Source: Lichenostomus cassidix
Lineage: Eukaryota > Chordata > Aves > Passeriformes > Meliphagidae
NCBI GenBank assembly: GCA_008360975.2
Contig: CM039211.1
Span: 73,079,663-73,143,662, forward strand
Direction: 5' to 3'
Length of the DNA stretch: 64,000 nucleotides
Positions 29,401 to 41,000 of this stretch are shown piece after piece (the first letter of the stretch is position 1; every line of letters starts with the position of its first letter). The position numbers and the translations under genes were made by a program. The notes beneath the pieces are model-generated. The model ran no database searches and was not told the DNA's origin. It saw nothing but the letters and a program-made list of their open reading frames with translations.

Positions 29401-31993
29401 CTAATTTTACTGACCTTTGATTAAACTACTGGAGGGACCAATGTATTTTAGCAACTCTCCTAGAATTGCAGAAGAGCAAAGTAACCACAACTGTTGTTGG
29501 CCAATCCACCTGTCTCTACAAAGATGCAAAATTCTTCCACCTATTTAGTACTATGAACAACAGAGTACTGCTTCTTAAAACCCAAGGGACATTAACAGCC
29601 CCAGAAAAGCAGTGAATAAGCACTCCAAACCACAGCAGTTTAAGCCCTTCTCACCTCATTAATTTTGACTAAAATTTTCCATGTGCAACAGGCAAGTGCT
29701 AGCTTCATTATGTTAGAAAATAAATACTCCTGGGCTACATTTGACAGGGATGTTCACACAATTGCTATCAGTTACCTAGGTACTGTTTCAGTTTATAGCT
29801 TAGCAGCTCCTCCACTTTGTTAAAGCCCAAACAATTGCATTTAACAATGAGTTAATGCGAGTTCACTTTTGATACAGGTCTAGTGTTCCTCAAACAAGCC
29901 AGCCCCCCATCCCCTTGACAAGCAGAGTTCCATTATGTTACGTATCTGATGTTAGTCTCTTACTGCTCCAGCATATTAAACCAACCTTGAGACCCAGGAG
30001 CTGCTCTCTCAGTCTGTTTGGTCTTCACACTGTGGTTGTCAAACACATAACCAGAGTAAAAAGTCATCTGGAATGAAGGCTAATTGTTTGCAATGGAGTT
30101 TCTGCTACTGGAAGTAGAGAGGAATGTTTAGGAAGGTTTTCTGCAGTAGCCAATTTCTTCTAGCCCAGAGAGTATTGAGCACAGGGCTGCCTGTACTCTC
30201 CATTCTATTACAAAAACCTAATCCCATCGCATGACCTGCAGCAATTCAGTTTAACAAATCAACAATTACAAATATTTTGGCAAAGTAAGCTTAGGTATTG
30301 TTTGCCTCTCGGCACAGTTCACAACCAGTTTATGGCTTTATGATAAAAGTCATTAAATCCAATCTGAAAAGCAGAATTTACAGCTCACTTAGCAAGTCAG
30401 GCCCATAAATGGATGCTTTCAATTACAGGGCATTTACATGCACAACCATTAAGGCAGCATTGAATACATTTGAAAACTCTGGAATACTTTTTATAATAAT
30501 TAAAACTTTGCGTACTGTTCTTTATACAAACAAAACTTAGGAATTTGCTTCAGTCTCAAGCAGAGCTCAGATTCATTGTTACACAGAACTTACTACAAAG
30601 CCTGTTCTCCCAGTACTTTTGTGGGAAAGGGATTAGAGAGATGGAAACAAGGTTTGTTTTTTAACGTTGTTCTCAGTACTAGGGAATTTTTTTTTTGAGC
30701 TCCAATAAACTCAATTATATCAACTGGTGCTCAAGACTTCTGAAAGATCAAATGGAACAGGAAGATGGAGGAGGACCCAGGGAGAGCCTTTCATTTGGAG
30801 ATTCACTGTGCAATCCCAGCATATTCGATTTTGTTGGTGGATCTAGCTGCTGGGTGGAAGAAAACAAGAGAACAGTTCAGAGACCATTCTTTAACCTCGT
30901 ACTTTCAATTGTGCTTTTACCATTAAACAGAACCTCAGGAAACCTGATGAATTCTTCTCCAAGATTCTACCACACACATCCAGTTTCTTCAATAAAGAAA
31001 ACTGAATCTTCAAACACTTACACTCCTTTTGGTGACTGTCGGTGTATCTGACCCACACAACTGAAGAACAACAATCAGCTGCCCGGTTACTCTTTTCAAC
31101 ATCCCAAAATGCTGTTCAGTATGTCCTCAGACTCATCTTTTAAGTGGAAACCACCTTAAACAAGACCCTCCCCTTCCTCCTCTTAAAGGCATTTGTAACT
31201 AATGTTATCTTTCATCATGATAGTGCTAAGCAAAGCGGGGGAAGGGACTTCACAAACACCTCCTTTACTTACATTCTCATCCCCCTTGAATTCACTGGAG
31301 CTTGTAAATGTTAGAAGTTTGAAAGCTGTGCCTCAGAACAGCACACAAACCACCCGCTCACACACCAACACCTCGACAAAGCATGAGAAATTCTAAACAA
31401 GAAACCTCGCTCTGCTGGCCTCTCACCTTAACCAGAGGGTGTTTCTTTGCCAGCCTGGAGAACAGAGCAAGGATTAACAAGTCCCTCACTACAGAGTCCA
31501 GCCCCCACAGAAATAATGTCAAGAATCAGTCTGAAAGTACAGCTCTTCAGGCTGAGAACACTTGAGAAAACACAAACCTGCTGTTACCTGTGGTCTCCTA
31601 AGCTGTTATCATAAACCTCTCGCTACTGATGGAATCTCACTTGTTTATACCCGTGGACTGTGATGAGCTCCACACACAACACACACAGGTTGCAGTTTTT
31701 CAGAGACACTTGTTTTAGTAAACCCAGTAAACAAAACTTTTTCCTATCGCTAGCCTGCTTGCAAAGCATTTGAAAAGAGCACAGCACACGTGTTGGGTTT
31801 TTTTCAGTCAGAAACTGTGATGGACAACGAGAAAGACACAAGACCAGCCTGCAGTCTGAAGCCCAGCTGTTCAACAGCTCTCATCACAAGAGCTCTTCAC
31901 TCATTCACACACTTTTTTCCCTTCTTTTATTTCCCCAGAGTGAAGACTAAAAGATCACGCTGTATGGCACTTCTCTTCCCCTCCACTCTCCAC

Positions 31994-32013
31994 AAAAAAA
32001 AAAAAAAAAAAAA
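31994..32013 (+). repeat. Poly(A) tract, 20 bp
   Basis: Pure A run in SMAD2 intron 1, about 0.9 kb below the first exon. No associated retrocopy seen. Confidence 0.95.
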
Positions 32014-32149
32014 TCACCAAACTACAAACAGGAACTCCACAACTCTGCAGCAACAACACCAACCACTTGCACTTATCACGACACAACTTCCCCCGGGCAC
32101 TTATCGAGACAGATGAGACACCAGGTTACGTTTGTTTACAAACGGCACC

Positions 32150-32265
32150 GAAGGATGGAGCAGCCACAGCTTCTCTGGGCAACCTGTGTCAGTGCCTCAC
32201 CGCCCTCACAGGGAAGAATTTCTCCCCAGTATCCCACCTACCCCTGCCTTCTGACAACACACAGG
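32150..32265 (-). mobile_element. CR1 LINE internal 3' piece
   Basis: Contains 'cacagcttctctgggcaacc' and 'cctcaccgccctcacaggga' followed by the decayed 'atatcccacc' block, all in CR1 order on the minus strand. Both ends are missing. It lies in intron 1, about 0.7 kb below the first-exon donor. Confidence 0.8.
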
Positions 32266-32519
32266 TTGCTGCAGCATTAATGCCGTGAATAAAACCACTA
32301 ATCTCGAGTCCTCTCTCACGCGGGCTGAGTGTATTTTGCACCCGCGGCTCTGCAGACAAGAAGAGAGGACATACAAAAGGGTGAGGCGAAACCTCGCAAT
32401 CCCAAACACTAACTCCTAGCTCCAAACACATCTCACCCCACACTGCTCCTAGCTTTCTCCTACAAAACTCCGCGGAGTTTTGAACATCTACCCCTGACTG
32501 CACGTCCAGGAGACACATG

Positions 32520-32600
32520 GGGGTGTCCTGTGCAGGGCTAAGGGCTGGACGCGATGATCCTCGCGGGTCCCTTCCAGCTCGGGATATTCTGCGGACTCCT
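32520..32600 (+). mobile_element. CR1 tail fragment at the edge of the CpG island
   Basis: The segment 'gggctaagggctggacgcga' followed by 'tgatcctcgcgggtccctt' and 'ccagctcgggatattctgcg' matches the 3' end of the CR1 subfamily also seen at 37.93 and 51.94 kb. Here it keeps CpG dinucleotides where the other copies have TG, as if protected from methylation-driven decay by the neighbouring island. Confidence 0.75.
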
Positions 32601-32685
32601 GCAAGGAAAACACACCGGGCACGGAGGGAGGGAGCACGGAGGAAAAAAGGAGCAGCACAACTTCTTTATTCCCCCTCCCCTCACC

Positions 32686-32700
32686 CACACACACACACAC
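32686..32700 (+). repeat. Short CA microsatellite
   Basis: About seven CA units at the left edge of the CpG island. Confidence 0.9.
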
Positions 32701-32922
32701 GGGCAGCACAGCGCGGCCCAACCACCCCAGCCCGGGGGTTACCCGGCGGCAGCGGGATAACCCAGCCCGGGTCCCACCACAACAAAAGGGGCGAGGGCGT
32801 GGGGAGGCGCCCCCGGCCCGCCGGGACCAGGCCCGGACGGTTCCCCACGGCCCGCGCAGCGCCAGCCGGGCGACCCTGCCAGTGGGGCAGCGACCCCGAA
32901 CCCGGCACCCACCAGCACCTAC

Positions 32923-33060
32923 CGGGAGCCACCAGGATCCGCCGAGAGCCGCCTCTCGTTCCTCTCCTTCTTCTTCCTCTCCCCTTCCTTCTCCTCCTCC
33001 GTCTCCCCGAGTGCTGTGCGGCCGCCGCCTCTTCCCTCAGCGTTACCTCCTCTGAGGGCC
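32923..33060 (-). other. SMAD2: Probable noncoding first exon of SMAD2
   Basis: On the minus strand a purine- and GC-rich leader ends at the donor CTCCCG|GTAGGT (exon end 32923). The leader has no ATG, as expected for a 5' untranslated exon. It sits in the CpG island just downstream, in the gene's direction, of the CCAAT cluster. The 5' boundary is only an estimate: CCAAT boxes usually lie 60-100 bp above a start site, which puts initiation near 33030-33080. A second donor-like site, GGAG|GTAACG, at 33047/33046 could define an alternative first exon; human SMAD2 is known to use more than one 5' exon. No transcript evidence is available here. Confidence 0.6.
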
Positions 33061-33084
33061 CGCCCCCCGCGCCGCCCCGCCCCC
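33059..33084 (-). promoter_or_regulatory. G-rich tract with G-quadruplex potential and GC boxes
   Basis: The minus (SMAD2 coding) strand carries four runs of at least three G within 26 nt (runs of 5, 4, 6 and 3, with a GG between). It sits at the inferred start of transcription and also supplies Sp1-type GC boxes. Quadruplex folding is a prediction from the pattern only. Confidence 0.5.
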
Positions 33085-33107
33085 GCTGCTGGGCGGGGAA
33101 GCCCCCC

Positions 33108-33301
33108 ATTGGCCTCACTTATCATCTCTTTAAGGAGCCGCAGGACGATTGGTCTAGGGCTTTGATTGGCAGCTAAAGTCGCCAATGGAGTGCCCGATAA
33201 GGTAAAAAAAGAGATAAGGGAAGGGGAGTGGAAGAAACAAGCGTGAGGCGGAGGGAGGCGGGTCGAGGTCGCGGTTCTCATTGGTCAGGTTGGCTGCCAA
33301 T
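33108..33301 (-). promoter_or_regulatory. Cluster of six CCAAT boxes (NF-Y type)
   Basis: CCAAT pentamers occur at 33108-33112, 33148-33152, 33165-33169 and 33280-33284 on the minus strand, and at 33182-33186 and 33297-33301 on the plus strand. That is six in 194 bp, just above the inferred SMAD2 start. NF-Y binds CCAAT in either orientation; binding here is inferred. Confidence 0.6.
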
Positions 33302-33574
33302 CACAGCCCCGCGCGCCCGCCGCGGCAGGTTGATCGGGGAGAAGCGGAGGTTTGGGTGAGCTGCACCAGCGCAACCGCAGTGCGGCGTGCTGGCTCCGTA
33401 TCCTTCCGCGGCGGGTACGGTGCGAGCCGAGAAAAAGTGCATCGGTTCCCGGCGGGAATTGCCGCTGGAAAGCAGCTGGGGTCTGCCCGGGTGGGCAATG
33501 GCACCTGGCTTGTACCGGCAATTGTGTGACACCACGACCAGGGCAGCGACCGCCCCCGTGTGCTGGCTCTGCTG

Positions 33575-34075
33575 AGGCACCTCCAGCCCTGGGGACAGCT
33601 CTGGGCCCCTCAGGACAAGAGAGACACTGAGGGGCTGCAGAGTGTCCAGGGAAGGGAACAGAGCTGGGAAGGGTCTGGAGCACCAGGAGAGGCTGAGGGA
33701 GCTGGGAAAGGAGCTCAGGCTGGAGCAAAGGAGGCTCAGGGGGACCTTGTGGCTCTGCACAGCTGCTGACAGGAGGGGACAGCCAGGGGGTCAGGCTGTG
33801 CTCCAGGGAACAGGGACAGGAGGAGAGGGAATGGCCCCAAGCAAGGTTCAGGTTGGATTTTTGGGAAAATTCCTTTATGGAAAGTGCTGTCCATGCTTTG
33901 CACAGCTGCCCAGGGCAGAGTTGGAGTCCCCATCCCTGGAGGGATTCAAAAGCTGTGTGGATGTGGCACTTGGGGTCACTGGTGGCCTGGGCAGTGCTGG
34001 GGACACAGTTGGACTGGCTGGTCTTGCAGGGCTTTTCCAGCCTAAACGATGCCATGGTTTTAAATAGATTCAAAC
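33575..34075 (+). mobile_element. CR1 LINE 3' fragment abutting the SMAD2 CpG island
   Basis: Plus-strand CR1 of about 500 bp. It holds the end of ORF2 (a frame with LRELGKELRLEQRRLRGTLW, the decayed form of the CR1 'rRLRGdL' motif) and the 3' region up to 'cagggcttttccagcctaaa'. The same subfamily occurs inverted at 56.0-56.5 kb. The 299-codon open frame running minus-strand across it and into the island is a shadow. Confidence 0.9.
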
Positions 34076-34454
34076 TTCCCAAAGCTCCTGCAATGAGACA
34101 ACAGCTCCAGGCCAGGGGTCCCGAGGTGTGACACAGGGATGAGGCAGTGCTGGAGCCTCCCCAGCCTCCCTGTGCTGCCTGCACTCACCCGGGGCTGCCA
34201 CCCAACTCGGTAGCTCTTGACACAGCAGTTCCCCCCCAGCGTGTTTTTTCTGTTAGCTACTGCCTTCCACAGACTTTGCAAAGCGTTACCCACCTGTGTT
34301 GTGGTAATGGTGAAAGGTAACCAAATTGCTGTGCCTATGCAGGGTCACCACAAGGGAATCACAGCCTGTTGTCTAATAGTGCATGGCTGGAGACTGTCAG
34401 CTTGTGAAACCCATGGCTGTCCTGTCTGCAGAGACCCTTGCAGTGATGCCCAGC

Positions 34455-34853
34455 AGGTTCCCTGGGACTGTTCAGCTTAAAAAAGAGACGTTTGCATGGA
34501 GACCTCACAGCACCTTCCAGTATCCAAAAGGGCCCACAAGGAAGCCAGAGGGGGACTCTCTGTCAGGAGCTGTAGTGACAGGACATGGGGGAATGGATAG
34601 AAATTGAAAGAGGGAAAATTTAGGTTAGATATTAGAGAGAAGTTCTTTACTGTGGGGGTGGTGAGACACTGGGACAGATTGCCAAAGGAGGTTGTAGATG
34701 CCCCAACCCTGGAAGTGCTCAAAGCCAGGTTGGATGGGACTTAGGGCAACTCAGTCTAGTGAAAAGCATCCCTGCCAACAGCAGTGAGGGTCAGGGCTAG
34801 ATGAGCTTTAAGGTCGCTACCAGCCCCTTAACATTCTATAATTCTATGAGTGG
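34455..34853 (+). mobile_element. CR1 LINE 3' fragment with intact tail
   Basis: Plus-strand CR1 with the ORF2 end region, 'gtgggggtggtgagacactg', the 'ggaagtgctcaaagccaggt' block and the tail 'cattctataattctatgag', which is the CR1-type ATTCTATG terminal repeat. Moderately diverged. Confidence 0.92.
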
Positions 34854-36189
34854 GAAGCCACAAAGTGGGAGTTTAATGGGGTTTTTTGAGGTGGGAAGGT
34901 CAATTCCTGATTTGCTGTAAGTCTGTCGGAGATCCTCTGGTTTTTTTGCTTTTGCCCTTTTGATACTTTTCTTATTATATACCATAAAGCTCCACTTCAG
35001 ACTACTTCGTTTACACCTGAGGTGACATCTCCCTAACATAGCAGTTGTCTCTCCAGAATCATGCTTGTCTTCTAGACTGAAAGGGTTTCTGCGCTCAAGT
35101 GATGTAGGTGTTATGATTCAGTGTCTTGGGCACAGGTCCCATCTCAACAGGGGTGGTATTCCCAGGAGCCAGGTGAGACACCTCACAATATTTAGCCTTT
35201 CTACAGAATGGTACATGTGGACTCGCAGAAATCTCCCTCATGTCTCTTTTGTGCTTGGATTTTTCCAGCTTGAAGCAGACACGTGGCTTAATTTTATGGT
35301 GGCATTTTCACCCAGTTCCAAATGTTTGAGATTCAAGCTGGTCGTGAAATTAACAGCAAAGTGAAATAGAGAAGATCCCCCGCTGCAGACAAAGCAGAGC
35401 ATCTGAGAGATTGCCATCATGTTTTTGAAAGATAAGGTGTTCCAGTCATTTTGTGTCTGGAAACAGATACAGGCTATTCAGCCAGCACAGCACTTGCTTT
35501 GGAGGTTTCACTGCATTGAGAGAGTAATTTTTTTTCTATGAACAGCAAGTTAATTAAGCTCAGCTTTCATATGGATTTGTGTCAGACTTTCCCTTCACCT
35601 CTCCTCTGCAACAGATCCATGGCTCCCTCTCCTCCTATCTCTAGGGCTGATTCCTGATACATCCAAATCTCCCTTCTATGTCCCCAACCTGCTTGTGTTG
35701 GCCTTCTGTCTAGAGCAGCACACGCTGTGCCTGGTTCAGGGATGTATATGCTCTGGCTGGCCAGCTGCCTGCCCGTTATCTACTGCCAAGGAACCCAAGC
35801 AGGACTGATAAGGGCTAAGCTCTCCCTGCCTTTCTCAAGGGCAGAGCACTTAACAACATGTGTCTTTTCTAATGCAGCTGCTGTTTGCCATGAAACTTGA
35901 CAGACTTTGTATTTCCAGAAGCTCTACTTCTCTTTCAGGTGTGGTTGAAATTAGTAAAAAAGTTCGCTAAGTAATACTGGTGGACCCTAACACGCACACA
36001 CACAAAAAAAATCCAACATTTGCATAAACCTTTCTCAAGGAAAGGAAGTTATAAGCAGCAGGAGGAAGAAAGCAAATGGAAGAAGGCAGCATCATTGCTG
36101 CAAGTCCCAGAGCCCAGAAGTTACCAGAGAAGCTGTGGAGAAGGCAGGCAGGATGTGCATCTACTCTAGAAAGAGCTCCCAGCCAGGAA

Positions 36190-36430
36190 GAGCATTGATT
36201 TAGATTGGATATTAGAAAGAAGTTTTTTATGATGAGGGTGATGAAACACTGGCACAGGTTGGCCAGAGAGCTGGTGGATGCCCCATCCCTGGAAACATTC
36301 AACATCAGGTTTGGCAGGGCTTTCAGATACCTGATCTCATTGAAGATGTCCCTGCCCTTGGCAGAGGAGTTAGACTGGATGACCTTTAAAGGTCTCTTCC
36401 AAATCCAAACTATTCTGTAATTCTGTGAAA
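36190..36430 (+). mobile_element. CR1 LINE 3' fragment with ORF2 C-terminal remnant
   Basis: The plus strand still encodes a recognisable CR1 ORF2 C-terminus: MDIRKKFFMMRVMKHWHR, then a 'LVDAPSLETF' block. It ends in 'ctattctgtaattctgtga', the terminal repeat. Its 3' end faces the 3' end of the next CR1 only about 75 bp away. Confidence 0.9.
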
Positions 36431-36505
36431 TAGTATTTGATTTAATAAAACAAACTGCAAAACTCAGTCCCTGACACCAAAGCTGGATACTGCTGTGTCC
36501 TATTA

Positions 36506-36990
36506 ATTATGGAATCCTGGAGTGGTTTGGGTTGGAAGGTTGGAAGTTCATCTCATTCCAGCCCCTGCCATGGGCAGGGACACCTTCCACTACCCCAGGT
36601 TGCTCCAAGCCCCATCCAGCCTGGGTTTGGACACTTCCAGGGATCCAGGAGCAGCCACAACTTCTCTAGGCCTGGGTCAGGGTCTCACTACCCTCAAAGT
36701 GAAGGATTTCTTCCTAAAAACTAATCTAAATCTCCCAATTTTTAGCTTCAATTTCCCTTTGTCCTTTCACTATCAGCTGTGTAAAAAGTTGCTCACCATC
36801 TCTCTCTTAAGTTCCCCTTGGGTACTGAAAGCCCTCAGTGAGGTTTCCTTGGAGCCTTCTCTTCTCCAGGTGAACACCCCCAGCTCTCCCAGTCTGGCTT
36901 CAGAGCAGGAGGGCTCCAGCCCTGGGAGCATCTCCGTGGCCTCCTCTGGACTCACTCCACATCCACATGTTTTTCTAACCACACAGCTCA
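36506..36990 (-). mobile_element. CR1 LINE 3' fragment, longer copy
   Basis: Minus-strand CR1 of about 480 bp. It reads from the 3' end (36506) through 'cctgccatgggcagggacac', the 'cttctctaggcc' block, the ORF2 end and back to the 'gaggcctcctctgg'-type block near 36940. Lies tail-to-tail with the preceding copy. Confidence 0.9.
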
Positions 36991-37184
36991 GCACATTTTG
37001 GACATGAGCAGTTAGGTACAAATGGCTGTCAGTGCCATTTGGATTTGAGGCTGCAGTACGAGAGCATGAGCATCTCCCTCAAGGTGTCTGAATGTGTGTC
37101 AGGGGTTCAGCATCCTCACAAAGGACATTTGTGCAGAGACACCAACAGCTCTGTGTATCTGTCATCTGTCTGCTAGAAAGAACA

Positions 37185-37295
37185 AAGGAGGTTGAGCAAC
37201 TTCATCTAGTGGAAGGTGTCCCTGCCCATGGAACAAGAAGATCTTCAAGGTCCCTTCAAACCCAAACAATTTAGTGATTATGTGAAACAACCTAG
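37185..37295 (+). mobile_element. CR1 LINE 3' end, short
   Basis: Plus-strand tail: 'catctagtggaaggtgtccc', 'tgcccatgg', a short deletion, then 'cttcaaggtcccttcaaacc' and a decayed 'gtgattatgtga' end. Confidence 0.85.
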
Positions 37296-37734
37296 GGCCT
37301 AGAAAAACATAATGAAGCAGTAGCTGGCTGTGCTGTGCTGCACAGGATACATGTTGACTTCCCAAAGTCTGTGATCAAATCCTGTAGGAGGTAAAAGAAA
37401 TACAGTATCAGATAACTTCAAAGGCACATAGGAATTCTGACCCAACACTAGTAGATATCACTGTGTGGAGGTGGAGACAAGTGCAAAGTGCAACGCTGGG
37501 AAAACAGGTCTTGGAGGCAGAGGAGTTTTTGTGTTGAAGTTATTGTTACCAACATGTCAAAATTATGTGTTAAACTGGAAAAAATGGAAGAGCTTTGAGC
37601 AGAGTTGTGATATATAAAGATCAACCGGCATGATCAACACAGGAAACAATATATGTCTGGGAGAATCCTCACCCTGGTCTGCAGCTTCCTCATGAGAGGA
37701 GCTGAAGGGTCAGGCATTGATTTCTGCTCTCTGG

Positions 37735-38015
37735 TGACAAGGAGCATGACCCAAGGGAATGGCTTGAGCTGTGCCAGGTGGGGGTTAGGTGGGATATCAG
37801 GGAAAGGTTCTTTCCCCTGGAGGGTTGTGGGGCACTGAACAGGCTCCCCAGGGAATGGTCACAGCCCCAAGGCTGCCAGAGCTCCAGGAATGTTTGAACA
37901 ATGCTCTCAGGCAGAGAGGATTGTTGGGGTGTCTGTGCAGGGCTAGGAGCTGGACTTGTGATCCTTGTGGCTCCCATCCAAGTCTGGGTATACTATTTAC
38001 TTCTATGTATAAAAA
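37735..38015 (+). mobile_element. CR1 LINE 3' fragment, alternative-tail subfamily
   Basis: Plus-strand copy with 'caagggaatggcttgagctg', 'gtgggatatcagggaaaggt' and the tail 'gggctaggagctggacttgt' plus 'gatccttgtggctcccatcc'. This is the same tail type as the pieces at 32.52 and 51.94 kb, and differs from the 'cctgcccatggcagg' group. Confidence 0.85.
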
Positions 38016-41000
38016 CAACCACAAATCCATGGAAAACCACAGTTAAATGTTCCTAGATTTCCTAGCTCATTCTGTTGAAGAACTATCCTGTATTTCAATA
38101 GGTACATCACTGGCTGCAGTGCTGCTTCCCTGCTTTCTCTAAATGCCATCCAAGCACATTATTTTCTCTCCCAACTTACATGGAAGTAAAGTTCCCCTTG
38201 CACAAATCTGCGAAAGATTATGAAGGAGGGAATGGTGCTGAGTCTGGAAGCTGTGAAAGGGACAGATTCCCTTTCACTCTGCGTTACTTCATGGCCAAAC
38301 ATGGAAACAGCCTGTCCATGCCATTTGCAGGACTGCCTGCCGTGGGGGGAACAGTACAGCACTGGCGAAAACTGCCCCTATTGTTGGTACCAGCATGAAA
38401 AAACTCCTGGAGGACTGAGATTGTGTTTCCCTCAGAAGGGTAAATACGGATTTAAACCCCTTTTCCTTGTATCTCATCAAGATTGCACACAGCTTCCCAT
38501 TGTATAATTTCTTCTGGCAGCACAAAGAGGGTTAAAGAGAAAACCACACTCTGCTTTCCCCATCACATCATGAGGAACATGTCAGTTGATTTCCAAGGCA
38601 AGTAATGTCTGGCGTACCATCAAAACAGGCATTGCATTAAAGTGACTAGAGAAGAGATTTAGCATCATAAATTTAAATAAAGCCATTGCACGAGGCATAA
38701 AAATCTCCAAAATAAACAGCAACTTTTCTCAGTCATACTGGTATAAATTAGATACTGACAAAACTTGTCAAACTTTTAAAAAAATCACTGCAACTTAAGT
38801 CTGGGGGAGTAACAACAAAATACATTTTAAAAAATTGCATATTTGTGTTACTCTTATCTTTTCAAAATGAAATTATTCATTATTTTAGTAATGAAATAAA
38901 TAACCTCTGAAACCTTGAAACACAAATCTGTTCACTACCTCTTCTGAAATGCAGAAGTATGTTTCCAATATTACACAAATCACTGTCACTTCAGACTGGG
39001 CTGTTGGGAGATTTCAAAACAAAGCCAAAAAAAAAAGAAAAAAAAAGGGGAATCAGTTCCATGGTGAAAAAAAATTTGACAAAAAATAAAACTTGACAGC
39101 TCTTGATGTAAGCCTGCTGTGTCTGTCCTATCCCCTTGGCGAAGCAGACTTAAGAAATAACCACTATTCAAAATAATATGCTAAAAGCAAAGTTCTGCCT
39201 TTCTGACCCATCATCATACAAACTGGTCGGTGTTTGTGATATAAAGTACATTGCTTTTATCAGATGGAATGGAGTTAGACATAATCCTTAGAAGTGACAA
39301 CCCTCTTGAGACATTCATGGCACAATGAGAAGACCTATATATCTGTTCTTAATTTACACTGTATAATTTTGATTAACAAATTATTTGACTGCCTTAACTT
39401 ACCTTAATTCCTAGTGCCTTTGTGCACATAAACCCCGTTACCTGGAGTAACGAAATCATAATGAATTGACAGACAACTTTGGCACCATCAGACACTCAAA
39501 TTTTTAGTTCCTAAGCGGCATTAACTTGCTTGGTTTTGTTCTGAAATTTACAGGAAACTTTAATGCACTGAAACTGGCTTTTCCTTCCCCAATTCTGTTT
39601 TTTATTGCTTAGAAACATTTCATGTTGCCAGCATTTCTGTTTTTCCTCAGATTATTCCTTTGTCCTTTTTCATTCTTCCAAATAGTGCACCATTCATCTG
39701 CCTACATCCTTTATTTTGGATTAGTTGATTAGAAACACATTTATGCTAACCCCAAATAAGCCATCATTAAAGTGAAATAGCCTTGTTTACAAAGAGATTT
39801 ACAAAAGTTTATCTCTATTGACTTAAATAAACAAGTGTAATTTGTGAGTAGGCCTGGGGGACAATAGCTTTGTTTCTGAATTAATGGTAGGCCTTGGTCC
39901 AGGAAGGATTTGAGTACATGTTTAAATCTATGCTGTGAATAAGCCAGTCATAGAAACAAAATTCAGCGTAAATGCAAACCTGGTATGATTAATTTTTTTA
40001 TCATCTTTATTTCTTTTTTCTGTGTGCTTTTTCCAGGAAGCTGACATTAATTCATTACACTGAAATCTGCAAAATAATCAAGAAAAAAATAGTTTTGCCT
40101 CTGTAGGAAGGATCAAAATAAACCAATTTATGCTGTGATCAGTTATTGCAATACAGTCTGTTTCTGTTTTACACTGTGTAAGATGCACTATGCTAATTAA
40201 GCATATGTTTGTATAGATTAGTCTCAATGAGATTTACCCCAGTTTTCTACACCATCTGTGCAAGATTGGTAGCTGAGTTGGAAGTGATCTCTCTATATAT
40301 TGTCTGTAGTAGTTGAAGAAGTGTTTAGAACACTTTGAGGTAGAAGTTTTCTTTTTGTTATTATTGGTCTAGAAAAGCTTTACTTAGAGATTTTGGCCAT
40401 TCTCCTTGTGTTTTCAAAAACTAGTGATTTATGACAATATAAATTTAAAAGTTTTGATTAAAAGTTATCATCTTAAAAGATTTATTCTGATGGACCAAAC
40501 AAATCAAGCAAGACTTTAAAGGACCTGACAAATCCTTTCTTGCTTAGATTTATTTAGAGATATAAAACATATATTACTTTTAAGCAGGTGAAGATAACAC
40601 AAAATAAAAATGTTGCCATAATAAAAAATTAGGCCTTTAAAATATAGTGCAACTTTATCACTACAAAACTGTCATGTTGTTTATTTTAGCTCTTGGCATT
40701 TATCATGATGAATAACTGATGCAAAAAAAATGTCTATCCTTCTCACAGTGCTTGAAGCCAACTGATATCTTTTTCTGTGTAATCCCTAGGGGAGCCTGTG
40801 TCGGAGCCTCCATCCCTGGCACTCTGCATTGCCAGGGGCTGATTTCTTCGACTGGCGTGACAGGAGAAGGGGATCTTTGCTCTGGACAGCCCTGGAGCGA
40901 TGCTGTGACAGCCGCTGTGTTTACAGAGGACGATGGGGAGAATGCAAGGAGTTATCCCTGCCGCTGCTGTTTGGTGTTAGAGTCAGCTGGCTCTGTCCTC

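Larger units (their letters stand above)
22136..32922 (-). other. SMAD2: SMAD2 intron 1
   Basis: About 10.8 kb of noncoding DNA lies between the CpG-island first exon and the first coding exon. The boundaries are a GTAGGT donor at 32922-32917 and a T-rich acceptor ending at 22136. It holds one CR1 copy at 23.7 kb, a possible very old CR1 relic at 26.2-26.5 kb, a 20-bp direct repeat at 24.18 kb, a 20-bp poly(A) tract at 31994-32013 and two CR1 pieces near its promoter end. I see no convincing alternative coding exon. Confidence 0.7.
32690..33560. promoter_or_regulatory. SMAD2: CpG island promoter of SMAD2
   Basis: This is the only long GC-rich, CpG-dense segment in the window. It contains GC boxes, no TATA box at a sensible place, and six CCAAT boxes, all typical of a TATA-less housekeeping-type promoter. 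The probable SMAD2 first exon lies inside it. The right edge runs directly into a CR1 element at about 33.57 kb. On the left, a CR1 tail piece lies at 32.52-32.60 kb. The open frames here on both strands are GC-rich frames without family signatures. Confidence 0.8.

Noticed and set aside
32517..33176. 219-codon plus-strand open frame across the CpG island
   Set aside because: Pro/Arg/Gly-rich translation typical of GC-rich promoter DNA. It covers the SMAD2 promoter and first exon on the opposite strand and has no recognisable domain.
32919..33281. 120-codon minus frame with an ATG over the SMAD2 first exon
   Set aside because: Its start lies among the CCAAT boxes, above the likely start of transcription, and it runs through the splice donor. 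The peptide is low complexity.
33285..34184. 299-codon minus-strand open frame, the longest in the window
   Set aside because: It runs through a plus-strand CR1 (33.57-34.08 kb) and into the CpG island. It shows no protein family and is explained by antisense CR1 and high GC.
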